Translations under genes and position numbers: made by a program
Shown: piece by piece, positions 1 through 8,103 of the stretch
Layout of the letters: every line of letters begins with the position of its first letter
Numbering within the stretch: the first letter of the stretch is position 1
Notes under the pieces: model-generated
Database searches by the model: none
Told to the model about the DNA's origin: nothing
What the model saw: the letters and a program-made list of their open reading frames with translations, nothing else
Assembly: GCF_016862795.1 (NCBI RefSeq)
Contig: NZ_BONQ01000033.1
Coordinates: 1-64,000 of the forward strand
From: Dactylosporangium siamense
GTDB taxonomy: Bacteria; Actinomycetota; Actinomycetes; Mycobacteriales; Micromonosporaceae
Length of the DNA stretch: 64,000 nucleotides
Direction: 5' to 3'

Positions 1-6
1 AGCTAG

Positions 7-1116
7 TTACAGCCGGGAAACAGTGCTGGCGCGTTCTACCAGGTGGGTTTCGACCATGACTGCGGTGGGGGCGGCGCCGGCGATTCTGGCCAGGAGGAGG
101 CGGACCATTTCGCGGCCCATTGCCTCGACCGGCTGGTGGACGGTCGTCAGGGGTGGGTCGGTCTGGCGGGCGATGGCCACGTCGTCGAAGCCGACCAGGG
201 AGACGTCGTCGGGGACGCGGCGGCCCAGCTCGCGCAGGGCCCGCAGGGCGCCGACGGCCATCAGGTCCGAGGCGGCGAAGACGGCGTCGACGTCAGGGGT
301 GCGGGCCAGCAGCTCGTGGACGGCGCGTTCGCCGGAGGCCTCGCTGAAGTCGCCGTAGGCGATGAGGCGCTCGTCGACGGGCCTGCCGGCGCGTTCGATC
401 GCCTCGCGGTAGCCGGTGAGGCGGGACACGCCGGCGGCCATGTCCTGCGGGCCGGCGATCGCGGCGATCCGGCGCCGGCCGCGGTCCAGGAGGTGGCCGA
501 CGGCGAGGCGGGCGCCGCCCTCGTTGTCCGCGTCGACGAAGGCGACGTCGGTGCCGGTGGCAGTGCCGGTGCCGGCGTCCGTGCCGGTGCTGGAGGTGGA
601 GGTGGAGGTGGAGGTCAGCATCCGGGCCGGGCGGCCGCCGAGGACGACGGGCAGGCCGCGCTGCTCCAGCAGGCCGGGCAGCGGGTCGGCATCGTGCAGG
701 GAGAGCAGCATGACGCCGTCGACGTGCTGGTTGGTGAGGTGGTGCTCGACGCGCTGGCGTTCGGCCGGGGACTGGGCCATGGCCAGCCACAGCTGGAGCT
801 GGGTGTCGGCGAGGGCGGAGCTGACACCGCGGACGATGCCGGCGAAGAACGGCTCGCCGAAGACCCGTTCCTCCGACTCGGACACGACCAGCGCGACGGA
901 GTCGGTGCGCTGGGTGACGAGGGCGCGGGCGGCGCGGTTGGGGACGTAGCCGAGCTCGTCGATCGCCTTCTGCACGGCCGCGCGCGCCTCCGGGCTCACC
1001 TGCGGTGAGCCGTTGACCACACGCGACACGGTGCCCCGCCCGACGCCGGCGCGCGAGGCGACCTCGTCGAGGGTGGGGCGGCCCGCTGAGCGGGGGCGGC
1101 TGTTCGTGGAAGGCAC
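7..1116 (-). CDS. LacI-family transcriptional regulator (CebR-like paralogue 1)
   Basis: DNA-binding repressor of about 369 residues. The N-terminal helix-turn-helix reads RPTLDEVASRAGVGRG and is followed by a periplasmic-binding-protein-like sensor domain. The GTG at 1116 puts the HTH about 10 residues in, as usual for the family; another in-frame GTG lies at 1134. It is the last gene of the minus-strand cello-oligosaccharide cluster, after the GH94 phosphorylase. Its HTH is almost identical to that of the second LacI protein at 3701-4720, so both probably read the same operator. Residues 168-190 are a Thr/Ser/Gly-rich tract encoded by short repeats and absent from the paralogue, at a surface loop of the sensor domain. 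The inducer is inferred to be a cello-oligosaccharide from context only. Confidence 0.88.
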   Translation of the reverse strand: MPSTNSRPRSAGRPTLDEVASRAGVGRGTVSRVVNGSPQVSPEARAAVQKAIDELGYVPNRAARALVTQRTDSVALVVSESEERVFGEPFFAGIVRGVSSALADTQLQLWLAMAQSPAERQRVEHHLTNQHVDGVMLLSLHDADPLPGLLEQRGLPVVLGGRPARMLTSTSTSTSSTGTDAGTGTATGTDVAFVDADNEGGARLAVGHLLDRGRRRIAAIAGPQDMAAGVSRLTGYREAIERAGRPVDERLIAYGDFSEASGERAVHELLARTPDVDAVFAASDLMAVGALRALRELGRRVPDDVSLVGFDDVAIARQTDPPLTTVHQPVEAMGREMVRLLLARIAGAAPTAVMVETHLVERASTVSRL

Positions 1117-1149
1117 GCCCCATTGTGCGCACACGCCAGCGATCTTGCA

Positions 1150-1181
1150 GCCGCGGTGCCCTGAAAACGCGGCACCGCGGC
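1150..1181. terminator. Hairpin between GH94 gene and LacI gene
   Basis: Perfect 11-bp inverted repeat (GCCGCGGTGCC / GGCACCGCGGC) with a 10-nt loop, in the 92-nt gap between the stop of the GH94 gene and the start of the LacI gene. There is no T-run after it on the minus strand, so it could be a factor-assisted terminator or attenuator, or a protein site rather than a classical terminator. Confidence 0.5.
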
Positions 1182-1208
1182 AGCAATACGACCGCAACCC
1201 GGAACGAT

Positions 1209-3650
1209 CTACGACAAAATCGCCTCCACCAGCACCTCGGCACCCACAGCGGCGACGGGGAGCACAGCGCCCTCCACCGGTACCCCATCCGCAATGAGAC
1301 GGCAGGTCGAACCGGCGGTCCCGGGCTCCCTGCGCACCGTGAGCCGGTAGGTGGCACCGCGGAAGCGCCGCACCGCGGAGAACCCGGACCATTCGGCGGG
1401 GATCACCGGCGCGATCCGCAGGCCGGCCAGCTCCGGCCGGATGCCCAGGATCCACTGGGTGACGGCGGCGTAGTTCCAGGCCGCGGTCCCGGTCAGCCAC
1501 GAGTTCTTCGCCTCGCCGTGCGTCGGCGCGTCCCGGCCGGCGATCATCTGGGCGTAGACGTACGGCTCGCAGCGGTGCAGGTCGCCGAGCTCCTCGCGGG
1601 CCGACGGGTTGATCCGCTTGTAGTAGTCGAAGGCGCCGTCGCCGTTGCCGACCATCGCCTCGGCGATCATGAGCCACGGGTTGGTGTGGCAGAAGATCCC
1701 GGCGTTCTCCTTGTACCCCGGCGGGTAGCTTGAGATCTCGCCGAGTTCGATGCGATACGACGAGAACGCCGGCTGCTGCAGCACGATCCCGTGCGGGGTG
1801 GCCAGCCGCTCCCGGACGCTGGCCAGGGCCCGGACCGCGGTCCCGTCCTCGAGGCCGACGCCGCCCATGATGCACATGCCCTGCGGTTCGATGAAGATCT
1901 GGCCCTCGTCGTTGGACGCGGAGCCGATGACGTTGCCGTGGAAGTCGTACGCGCGCCGGAACCAGGAGCCGTCCCAGCCGTGCTCGGCGATCGTGCCGGC
2001 CATCTTCTCCGCGGCGTTCTGATACCCCGTGGGGTCATCACCCCTCGACACGGCGAGCGCGGCCAGTTCCCGCGCGGCCAGGACGAACTGGCCGGCGATG
2101 AACACCGACTCCGCGACGCCGCCGGTGGCGTTCTCGGTGGTCTGGAACGGCTCGCCGGGCGTGTCGGAGAAGCAGTTCAGGTTGAGGCAGTCGTTCCAGT
2201 CGGCCCGGCCGATCAGCGGCAGGCCGTGCGGACCGAGGCGGTCCAGGGTGTACCGCAACGACAGGCGCAGGTGCTCGTACAGGGACTGTTCGCTGCCGGG
2301 CGCGTTGTCGAACGGCACCGGTTCGTCCAGGATGCTCCAGTCGCCGCTCTCCTTGATGTACGCGGAGACGCCGAGGATGAGCCACAGCGGGTCGTCGTTG
2401 AAGCCGGACCCGATGTCGTTGTTGCCGCGCTTCGTCAGCGGCTGGTACTGGTGGTAGGCCCCGCCGGTGGGCAGCTGGGTCGCGGCGATGTCGAGGATCC
2501 GCTCGCGGGCCCGCTCCGGGATCATGTGCACGAAGCCGAGCAGGTCCTGGTTGGAGTCGCGGAAGCCCATGCCGCGACCGATCCCGGACTCGTACAGCGA
2601 CGTGGACCGGCTCATGTTGAACGTGACCATGTTCTGGTACGCGTTCCAGATGTTCACCATCCGGTCGGTGTCCGCGTCGGGCGTCCGCACCTGCAGCCCG
2701 CCGAGCAGCTCCTCCCAGCGCGCGGCGAGCGCGGCGAACCCGGCGTCGACCGTGTCCTGCCGCAACCAGTCAGCGATCTTGGGCAGCACAAGAGCCTTGT
2801 TCACGGTCTGCGAGCCGGGCGGGTCGAACTTCGCGTCGCGGGGGTTCTCGGCGTACCCGAGCACGAAGCCGATCTCCCGCGTCTCGCCGGGCTGGAGGGT
2901 GAGCCGCACGTGGTGCGACCCGTGCGGCTGCCAGCCGTTGGCGATCGAGTCGCCGGACTCGCCGCGTTCGACCGCCAGGGGCCGGTCCCAGGAGCGGTAC
3001 GGGCCGAGGAACGCCTCACGGGAGGTGTCGAAGCCGGCCAGGGGCTCGCTGCAGGCGAAGTAGGCGAAGTGGTCGCGGCGTTCCCGGTATTCGGTCTTGT
3101 GGTAGATGACGCCGTCGACGACCTCGACCTGGCCGGTGTTGAAGTTGCGCTGGTAGTTGGTGGCGTCGTCCTGCGCGTCCCACAGGCAGAACTCGATCGA
3201 GGAGAACGCCGAGAGCTCCGCCGGTGTCTCACGGAGGTTGGTGACCTTCAGCCGCCACACCTCGAGGGTCTCCCCCAGCGGCACGAAGTAGAGCGTCTCG
3301 GCCTTGATCCCGTTGTACCGCGAGGCGATACGCGTGTAGGACAGGCCGTGCCGGCACTCGTAGTCGTCGAGCTCCGTCTGCGTCGGCTGCCAGGTGGGCG
3401 ACCAGAACGAACCCGAGGCGGCGTCCCGCAGGTAGAGGTACCGCCCGCCGAGGTCCATGGGGGCGTTGTTGTAGCGGTACCGGGTGAGCCGGCGCAGCCG
3501 CGCGTCGCGGTAGAACGAGTAGCCGCCGGCGGTGTTGGAGATGATGCCGAAGTACGCCTCGGTGCCGAGGTAGTTGATCCAGGGCAGCGGGGTGTCGGGT
3601 CGGTCGATGACGTACTCGCGGCGTTCGTCGTCGAAGTGGCCGAAGCGCAC
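1209..3650 (-). CDS. GH94 cellobiose/cellodextrin phosphorylase
   Basis: Protein of 813 residues that phosphorolyses beta-1,4-glucosides in the cytoplasm, giving alpha-glucose-1-phosphate and saving one ATP per bond. The N-terminus (GHFDDERREYVI, then TPLPWINYLG) is typical of cellobiose phosphorylase. The catalytic aspartate is expected to be D487 in the motif RADWNDCLN. The length matches the usual 810-820 residues. The GTG start at 3650 is fixed by a strong AGGAGG at 3657-3662, six bases upstream. It lies between the two LacI genes and downstream of the importer and beta-glucosidase, so the cell can split imported sugar by hydrolysis or phosphorolysis. Cellobiose versus longer cellodextrin as preferred substrate cannot be told from sequence alone. 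Confidence 0.93.
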   Translation of the reverse strand: MRFGHFDDERREYVIDRPDTPLPWINYLGTEAYFGIISNTAGGYSFYRDARLRRLTRYRYNNAPMDLGGRYLYLRDAASGSFWSPTWQPTQTELDDYECRHGLSYTRIASRYNGIKAETLYFVPLGETLEVWRLKVTNLRETPAELSAFSSIEFCLWDAQDDATNYQRNFNTGQVEVVDGVIYHKTEYRERRDHFAYFACSEPLAGFDTSREAFLGPYRSWDRPLAVERGESGDSIANGWQPHGSHHVRLTLQPGETREIGFVLGYAENPRDAKFDPPGSQTVNKALVLPKIADWLRQDTVDAGFAALAARWEELLGGLQVRTPDADTDRMVNIWNAYQNMVTFNMSRSTSLYESGIGRGMGFRDSNQDLLGFVHMIPERARERILDIAATQLPTGGAYHQYQPLTKRGNNDIGSGFNDDPLWLILGVSAYIKESGDWSILDEPVPFDNAPGSEQSLYEHLRLSLRYTLDRLGPHGLPLIGRADWNDCLNLNCFSDTPGEPFQTTENATGGVAESVFIAGQFVLAARELAALAVSRGDDPTGYQNAAEKMAGTIAEHGWDGSWFRRAYDFHGNVIGSASNDEGQIFIEPQGMCIMGGVGLEDGTAVRALASVRERLATPHGIVLQQPAFSSYRIELGEISSYPPGYKENAGIFCHTNPWLMIAEAMVGNGDGAFDYYKRINPSAREELGDLHRCEPYVYAQMIAGRDAPTHGEAKNSWLTGTAAWNYAAVTQWILGIRPELAGLRIAPVIPAEWSGFSAVRRFRGATYRLTVRREPGTAGSTCRLIADGVPVEGAVLPVAAVGAEVLVEAILS

Positions 3651-3700
3651 GGGGTGCCTCCTGCAGGGGAATGAGGACTGTGCTGCACACGGAAGCCGCG

Positions 3701-4720
3701 TCAGGCCGACTCGCGGACCACGAGGTGCGTGTCGAGCACAGTCGAGTGGGCCGGCCCGCCGGCGATGCGGGCCAGCAGGAGCCTGGCCATCTCCCGCCCC
3801 ATGCCCTCCACCGACTGGTGCACGGTGGTGAGCGGCGGCTGGGTCTGCCGGGCCACGGCGGAGTCCTCGAACCCGACCACCGCCACGTCGGCGGGCACCC
3901 GGCGGCCCAGCTCACGCAGGGCGCGGATGGCGCCGGCGGCCATCAGGTCGGAGGCGGCGAAGACGGCGTCGAGGCCCGGGTTGAGATGGATCAGGCGGTG
4001 CATCGCGTCGGCCCCGCTCGCCTCGCTGAAGTCGCCGTACGCGATGAGTCGCTGATCGTGCGGCAGGGACGCCAGGCGCAGCGCCTCCCGGTAGCCACGG
4101 AGGCGGGCGATGCCCACCGCCATGTCCTGCGGGCCGGCGATCACCGCGATGCAGCGGCGACCGAGGCCGATGAGATGTTCGACGGCGGTGCGGGCACCGC
4201 CCTCGTTGTCGTTGTCGACGAAGGCGACCTCGTTGTCACCCTCCACCTCGAGCATGTGCGCCGGCCGCCCGCCGAGCACGGTGGGCAGCCCCCGCTTGCC
4301 CAGCAGCGAGGGCAGCGGGTCGTCGTCGTGCAGGGAGAGCAGCAGCACCCCGTCGACGTGCTGGTCCGACAGGTGCCGCTCGACCATGAGCCGCTGCGAC
4401 GGTGACTGTGCCATCGCCAGCCACAGCTGCAGGGACGTGTCGGCGAGGACGTTGCTGACTCCGCGGACGATGCCGGCGAAGAACGGCTCGCCGAAGACCC
4501 GCTCCTCCGACTCGGAAACCACCAGGGCGACGGAGTCGGTACGGCGGGTGACGAGCGCTCTGGCCGCCCGGTTGGGCACGTATCCGAGCTCCTCGACGGC
4601 GCGGGCGACGGCGGCCCGGGCCTCCGGGCTGACCTGCGGCGAGCCGTTGATCACCCGGGAGACCGTGCCGCGCCCGACGCCGGCGAGCGCGGCCACCTCG
4701 TCCAGGGTCGGGCGGCGCAC
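3701..4720 (-). CDS. cebR: LacI-family transcriptional regulator (CebR-like paralogue 2)
   Basis: Repressor of 339 residues with the HTH at the extreme N-terminus (RRPTLDEVAALAGVGRG) and a full sugar-binding sensor domain. The GTG start at 4720 comes one base after the TAA of the beta-glucosidase gene, so it is translationally coupled to it. CebR of Streptomyces is a LacI-family repressor that recognises TGGGAGCGCTCCCA and is released by cellobiose; two sites of this type lie at 9589-9602 and 9642-9655 upstream of the operon. Placing the repressor gene inside the operon implies autoregulation. The symbol rests on the operators and context. The other LacI gene could equally be the functional CebR. 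Confidence 0.87.
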   Translation of the reverse strand: MRRPTLDEVAALAGVGRGTVSRVINGSPQVSPEARAAVARAVEELGYVPNRAARALVTRRTDSVALVVSESEERVFGEPFFAGIVRGVSNVLADTSLQLWLAMAQSPSQRLMVERHLSDQHVDGVLLLSLHDDDPLPSLLGKRGLPTVLGGRPAHMLEVEGDNEVAFVDNDNEGGARTAVEHLIGLGRRCIAVIAGPQDMAVGIARLRGYREALRLASLPHDQRLIAYGDFSEASGADAMHRLIHLNPGLDAVFAASDLMAAGAIRALRELGRRVPADVAVVGFEDSAVARQTQPPLTTVHQSVEGMGREMARLLLARIAGGPAHSTVLDTHLVVRESA

Positions 4721-4721
4721 G

Positions 4722-6125
4722 TTACTCGCCGAGGCCGTTGTGCTTGATGACCTCGCGGTACCGGTGGCCGCTGGCCTTGATCGTGCGCTCCTGCGTGTCG
4801 TAGTCGACCCGGATCATGCCGAACCGTTTAGTGTAACCCCAGGCCCACTCGAAGTTGTCCAGCAGCGACCAGGCGAAGTAGCCGTGCAGCGGTGCCCCGG
4901 CCGTGATCGCGTCGTGGCAGGCCCGGAAGTGCGCGTCGAAGTACGCCACGCGCTCGGCGTCCTCGACGCTGCCGTCCTCGCCGACGGTGTCGACGTACGC
5001 GGCGCCGTTCTCGGTGATGTACAGCGGGATCGCCGGGTAGTCGCGGGCGACGCGGGTCAGGGTCTCGGTGAGCCCCGGCGCGTCGACCTCCCAGCCCATG
5101 TCGGTGACCGGGACGCCGGGCCGCTTCAGGAACCGGACGGTCTCGCTGCCGGGCCACGACGTCGGCGCCCGCCAGTAGGGCTCGGCGGGGACGTCGGGGT
5201 CCTCGCCGGCGACCACGTGGCGGCTGTAGTAGTTGATGCCGAGCAGGTCCAGGGGCTGCGCGATCTGCTTGAGGTCGCCGTCGCGGACGAAGCCGAAGTC
5301 GCTGACCCCCTGCAGGTCGGCGACGACGTCCGCCGGATACGAGCCGAGCAGCACCGGGTCGAGGAAGATCCGGTTGGCGAGCCCGTCGATGCGGCGGGCC
5401 GCGTCGAGGTCCCCGGCCTTCGTCTCGTCGGCCGGGGAGATCGCGTACAGGTTGAGCGTGATGCCGAGCTGTGCCTCGGGATCCGCGGCCCGCATGGACT
5501 CGATCGCCTGGCCGTGGCCGAGCAGCAGGTGGTGCATCGCGGCCAGGGCGTCGGGTGCGTGCTGGCGGCCGGGCGCGTGGACGCCGGACGCGTAGCCGAG
5601 GAACGCCGAGCACCACGGCTCGTTGAACGTCGTCCAGTGCCGGACCCGGTCGCCGAGCGCGCCGTGCACGAGCATGGCGTAGTCGGCGAACCGGGCCGCG
5701 GTGTCGCGGGCGGGCCAGCCGCCCGCGTCCTCGAGCGCCTGGGGCAGGTCCCAGTGGTACAGCGTCACCCAGGGGGTGATGTCGTTCGCCAGCAGCTCGT
5801 CCACGAGCCGCCGGTAGAAGTCCAGGCCCTTGGCGTTGGCCGGCCCCGACCCGCCCGGCTGGACGCGGGGCCAAGCGACGGAGAACCGGTAGGCGTTGAC
5901 GCCCAGGTCCTTCATCAGCCCCACGTCCTCGCGGTAGCGGTGATAGTGCTCGCAGGCCGCGTCGCCGGTGTCCCCGCCCAGGGTCTTGCCCGGGGTGTGG
6001 CTGAACGTGTCCCAGATCGAGGGGGTGCGGCCGTCCTCCTGGGCGGCTCCCTCGATCTGGTACGACGCGGTCGCCGCACCCCACACGAAACCGGGTGGGA
6101 ACGTCAGCGGGTCGATGCTGGTCAC
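4722..6125 (-). CDS. bglC: GH1 beta-glucosidase
   Basis: Family 1 glycoside hydrolase of 467 residues, the usual size for the family. It has a TIM barrel with the acid/base glutamate E169 in TFNEP and the nucleophile E372 in YITENG. There is no signal peptide, so it acts in the cytoplasm on imported cello-oligosaccharides and releases glucose from the non-reducing end. The GTG start at 6125 overlaps the TGA of the upstream permease gene as GTGA, which shows it belongs to the transporter operon. In Streptomyces the same order cebE-cebF-cebG-bglC is known. The family also contains beta-galactosidases and beta-fucosidases, so substrate choice is inferred from the neighbours. Confidence 0.94.
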   Translation of the reverse strand: MTSIDPLTFPPGFVWGAATASYQIEGAAQEDGRTPSIWDTFSHTPGKTLGGDTGDAACEHYHRYREDVGLMKDLGVNAYRFSVAWPRVQPGGSGPANAKGLDFYRRLVDELLANDITPWVTLYHWDLPQALEDAGGWPARDTAARFADYAMLVHGALGDRVRHWTTFNEPWCSAFLGYASGVHAPGRQHAPDALAAMHHLLLGHGQAIESMRAADPEAQLGITLNLYAISPADETKAGDLDAARRIDGLANRIFLDPVLLGSYPADVVADLQGVSDFGFVRDGDLKQIAQPLDLLGINYYSRHVVAGEDPDVPAEPYWRAPTSWPGSETVRFLKRPGVPVTDMGWEVDAPGLTETLTRVARDYPAIPLYITENGAAYVDTVGEDGSVEDAERVAYFDAHFRACHDAITAGAPLHGYFAWSLLDNFEWAWGYTKRFGMIRVDYDTQERTIKASGHRYREVIKHNGLGE

Positions 6126-7033
6126 GCCTTGACCGAACCTTCCATGATGCCGCCGATGATCTGACGGCCGAATGCGATGAACACGAGGAGCAGCGGCACG
6201 ATCGCGAGCGCTGTCCCGGTAAAGACTTGCACGTAGTCGGTCTTGTAGTAACCGGTCGCGAGAATGTTCAGTGAAACTTGCACGGTCGGTGTGTCGCCGT
6301 TGAGCACGACGTACGGCCACAGGAAGTCGTTCCAGGTCTCCATGAACGTCAGCAGACCCAGGACCGCCGCCGCCGGACGCAACGCGGGCAGCACGACCGA
6401 CCAGTAGGTCCGCCAGGTGGACGCGCCGTCGACCCGGGCGGCCTCGATGAGCTCGTCGCTGATCGCCGACTCCGCGTACTGCCGGATCATGAACACTCCG
6501 AAGCCCTTGACCAGGAACGGCACGATGACCGCCTGGAGGGTGTTCGTCCAGTCGAACTTCACCATCAGCAGGTACAGCGGGATGATGTTGACCTGGGTCG
6601 GGATCATCATCGTGAGGATGATGATCAGCAGCAGGGCGTTCTTGCCCCGGAACTTGAGCTTCGCGAACGCGAACCCGGCGAGGGTGGAGAAGAACACCAC
6701 CGACAGGGTCACGCACGACGACACGACCGCCGAGTTGATCAGGCCGTAGACGAAGTTCGCGTCGGTGTTGGCCAGGACCCGCGAGGCGTTGTCGAAGAAG
6801 TTCGGGCCCGGGGTCAACGGCGGCGGGATGTCGGTGACGGCGCTGTTCTCCCGCGACGCCACGATGAACGACCACACGATCGGGAAGATCGACAGCACGA
6901 TCGTGATGATCAACGCGAGGTACGTCAGCGGGCTGGCGTCCCACAGCGCGGCCGAGGCACTGCGGACCCGGCCCCTGTTCTTCTTCGGCGGCTCGACGGG
7001 CAGGTTCCGCGGCCGGGTCATGGTCGTACTCAT
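6122..7033 (-). CDS. cebG: Sugar ABC transporter permease (MalG/CebG type)
   Basis: Inner-membrane permease of 303 residues with about six membrane segments, the first starting near residue 37 (LTYLALIITIVLSIFPIVW). The inner-membrane coupling motif EAARVDGAS, which docks on the ATPase subunit, is present. The ATG at 7033 overlaps the stop of the preceding permease gene (ATGA). It pairs with the other permease to form the channel of a CUT1-type carbohydrate importer. No ATPase gene is present in the locus. In Streptomyces the shared ATPase MsiK is encoded elsewhere, and the same is likely here. Confidence 0.92.
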   Translation of the reverse strand: MSTTMTRPRNLPVEPPKKNRGRVRSASAALWDASPLTYLALIITIVLSIFPIVWSFIVASRENSAVTDIPPPLTPGPNFFDNASRVLANTDANFVYGLINSAVVSSCVTLSVVFFSTLAGFAFAKLKFRGKNALLLIIILTMMIPTQVNIIPLYLLMVKFDWTNTLQAVIVPFLVKGFGVFMIRQYAESAISDELIEAARVDGASTWRTYWSVVLPALRPAAAVLGLLTFMETWNDFLWPYVVLNGDTPTVQVSLNILATGYYKTDYVQVFTGTALAIVPLLLVFIAFGRQIIGGIMEGSVKA

Positions 7034-8016
7034 GATGTCTGCCCCTTGACGGATCGGCGCACCAGGGCGAAGTTGATGAGCGCGAAGATCAGGATGATGA
7101 TGAACAGCAGCCAGGAGATCGCGGCGCCGCGGCCCACGTTGTAGTTGTTCGTGAACGTGGTCTCGTAGATGTACATCGCGACGGTCTGGAACTCGTTGAG
7201 CGAGCCACCCTGGATGCGGCCGTAGTTGAACAGCAGCGGCTCGGTGAACAGCTGCATGCCGCCGATCGTCGAGATGATCACCGTGAAGAGGATCGTCGGC
7301 TGGATGAGCGGCACGGTGATCCGCCAGAAGCGGCGGGCCGCGGACGCGCCGTCCAGCGACGCCGACTCGTACAGCTCCTTCGGGATCGCCTGCATCGCCG
7401 CCAGGTAGATGAGGGCGTTGTAGCCGGTCCAGCGCCAGTCGACCATGAACGCGATCGCGGTCCACGACGACCAGCGGTGGTTGCGCCACTCGACCGGGTC
7501 CAGGTGGACGCTCTGCAGCAGCCAGTTCGCCAGGCCGTACCGGTCGGCGAAGATCAGACCGAACACGATGCCGACGGCGGCGACCGAGGTGATGTTGGGG
7601 ATGAGCACGCCCATCCGGATCGCGGTGCGGGCCCGCATCTTCTTGTTCAGCCAGCTCGCGATGAGCAGCGCGAAGATCAGCTGCGGCACGGTCGCGACGA
7701 AGAACAGGCCGAACGTGTTGAAGATGACGATCCAGAAGTGCTCGTCCCAGAGGATCTTGCGGTAGTTCTCCAGGCCGACGAAGCCCGCGTCGCCGCCCGT
7801 CAGCGTGTTCTTGCGGGTCGACAGGATGGCGGTGTAGATCAGCGGGTACGCGCCGAACACCGCGAACAGCACGAAGAAGGGTGCGACGAACAGGTACGGC
7901 GACAGTCGCAGGTCGAGCCGCCCGACCCGCACGGAGCGCCGCGACGGCTGCTTCGACGGCCCGGCGGGTGCGCGCCCGTGGCGAGGCCCGGTGACCTCGC
8001 CGACGTTGGTTGCCAT
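7030..8016 (-). CDS. cebF: Sugar ABC transporter permease (MalF/CebF type)
   Basis: Inner-membrane permease of 328 residues. A basic cytoplasmic N-terminus (about 45 residues) precedes the first membrane segment LFVAPFFVLFAVFGAYPLIY. The coupling motif appears as ESASLDGAS. The ATG at 8016 is preferred over an in-frame ATG at 8040 because it is preceded by GGAAGG at a usable distance and gives a normal MalF-type N-terminus. It forms the importer channel with the downstream permease and receives sugar from the binding lipoprotein encoded upstream. The gene is separated from that lipoprotein gene by an 87-nt gap holding a strong hairpin. Confidence 0.92.
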   Translation of the reverse strand: MATNVGEVTGPRHGRAPAGPSKQPSRRSVRVGRLDLRLSPYLFVAPFFVLFAVFGAYPLIYTAILSTRKNTLTGGDAGFVGLENYRKILWDEHFWIVIFNTFGLFFVATVPQLIFALLIASWLNKKMRARTAIRMGVLIPNITSVAAVGIVFGLIFADRYGLANWLLQSVHLDPVEWRNHRWSSWTAIAFMVDWRWTGYNALIYLAAMQAIPKELYESASLDGASAARRFWRITVPLIQPTILFTVIISTIGGMQLFTEPLLFNYGRIQGGSLNEFQTVAMYIYETTFTNNYNVGRGAAISWLLFIIILIFALINFALVRRSVKGQTS

Positions 8017-8056
8017 GGGGGGTGGATCCCTTCCGATCAACGGGCTATGTGGAGGA

Positions 8057-8088
8057 CGGAGGCGGCGTCAGGTTCGACGCCGCCTCCG
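8057..8088 (-). promoter_or_regulatory. Intercistronic hairpin between binding-protein and permease genes
   Basis: Perfect 13-bp inverted repeat (CGGAGGCGGCGTC / GACGCCGCCTCCG) with a 6-nt loop, just after the stop of the binding-protein gene and before the permease gene. No T-run follows. In sugar importers, hairpins at this place are known to protect the upstream message or partly stop transcription, so that more binding protein than permease is made. That role here is inferred. Confidence 0.6.
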
Positions 8089-8103
8089 CCGTCAACGTTT
8101 GGA

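Noticed and set aside
43-1008. Long open frame on the plus strand opposite the first LacI gene
   Set aside because: It is an antisense frame in very GC-rich DNA, with biased composition and no recognisable domain. The minus-strand frame has a complete regulator.
1117-1875. N-terminal extension of the first LacI protein
   Set aside because: The frame stays open upstream through the GH94 gene, but the regulator homology begins a few residues after the GTG at 1116.
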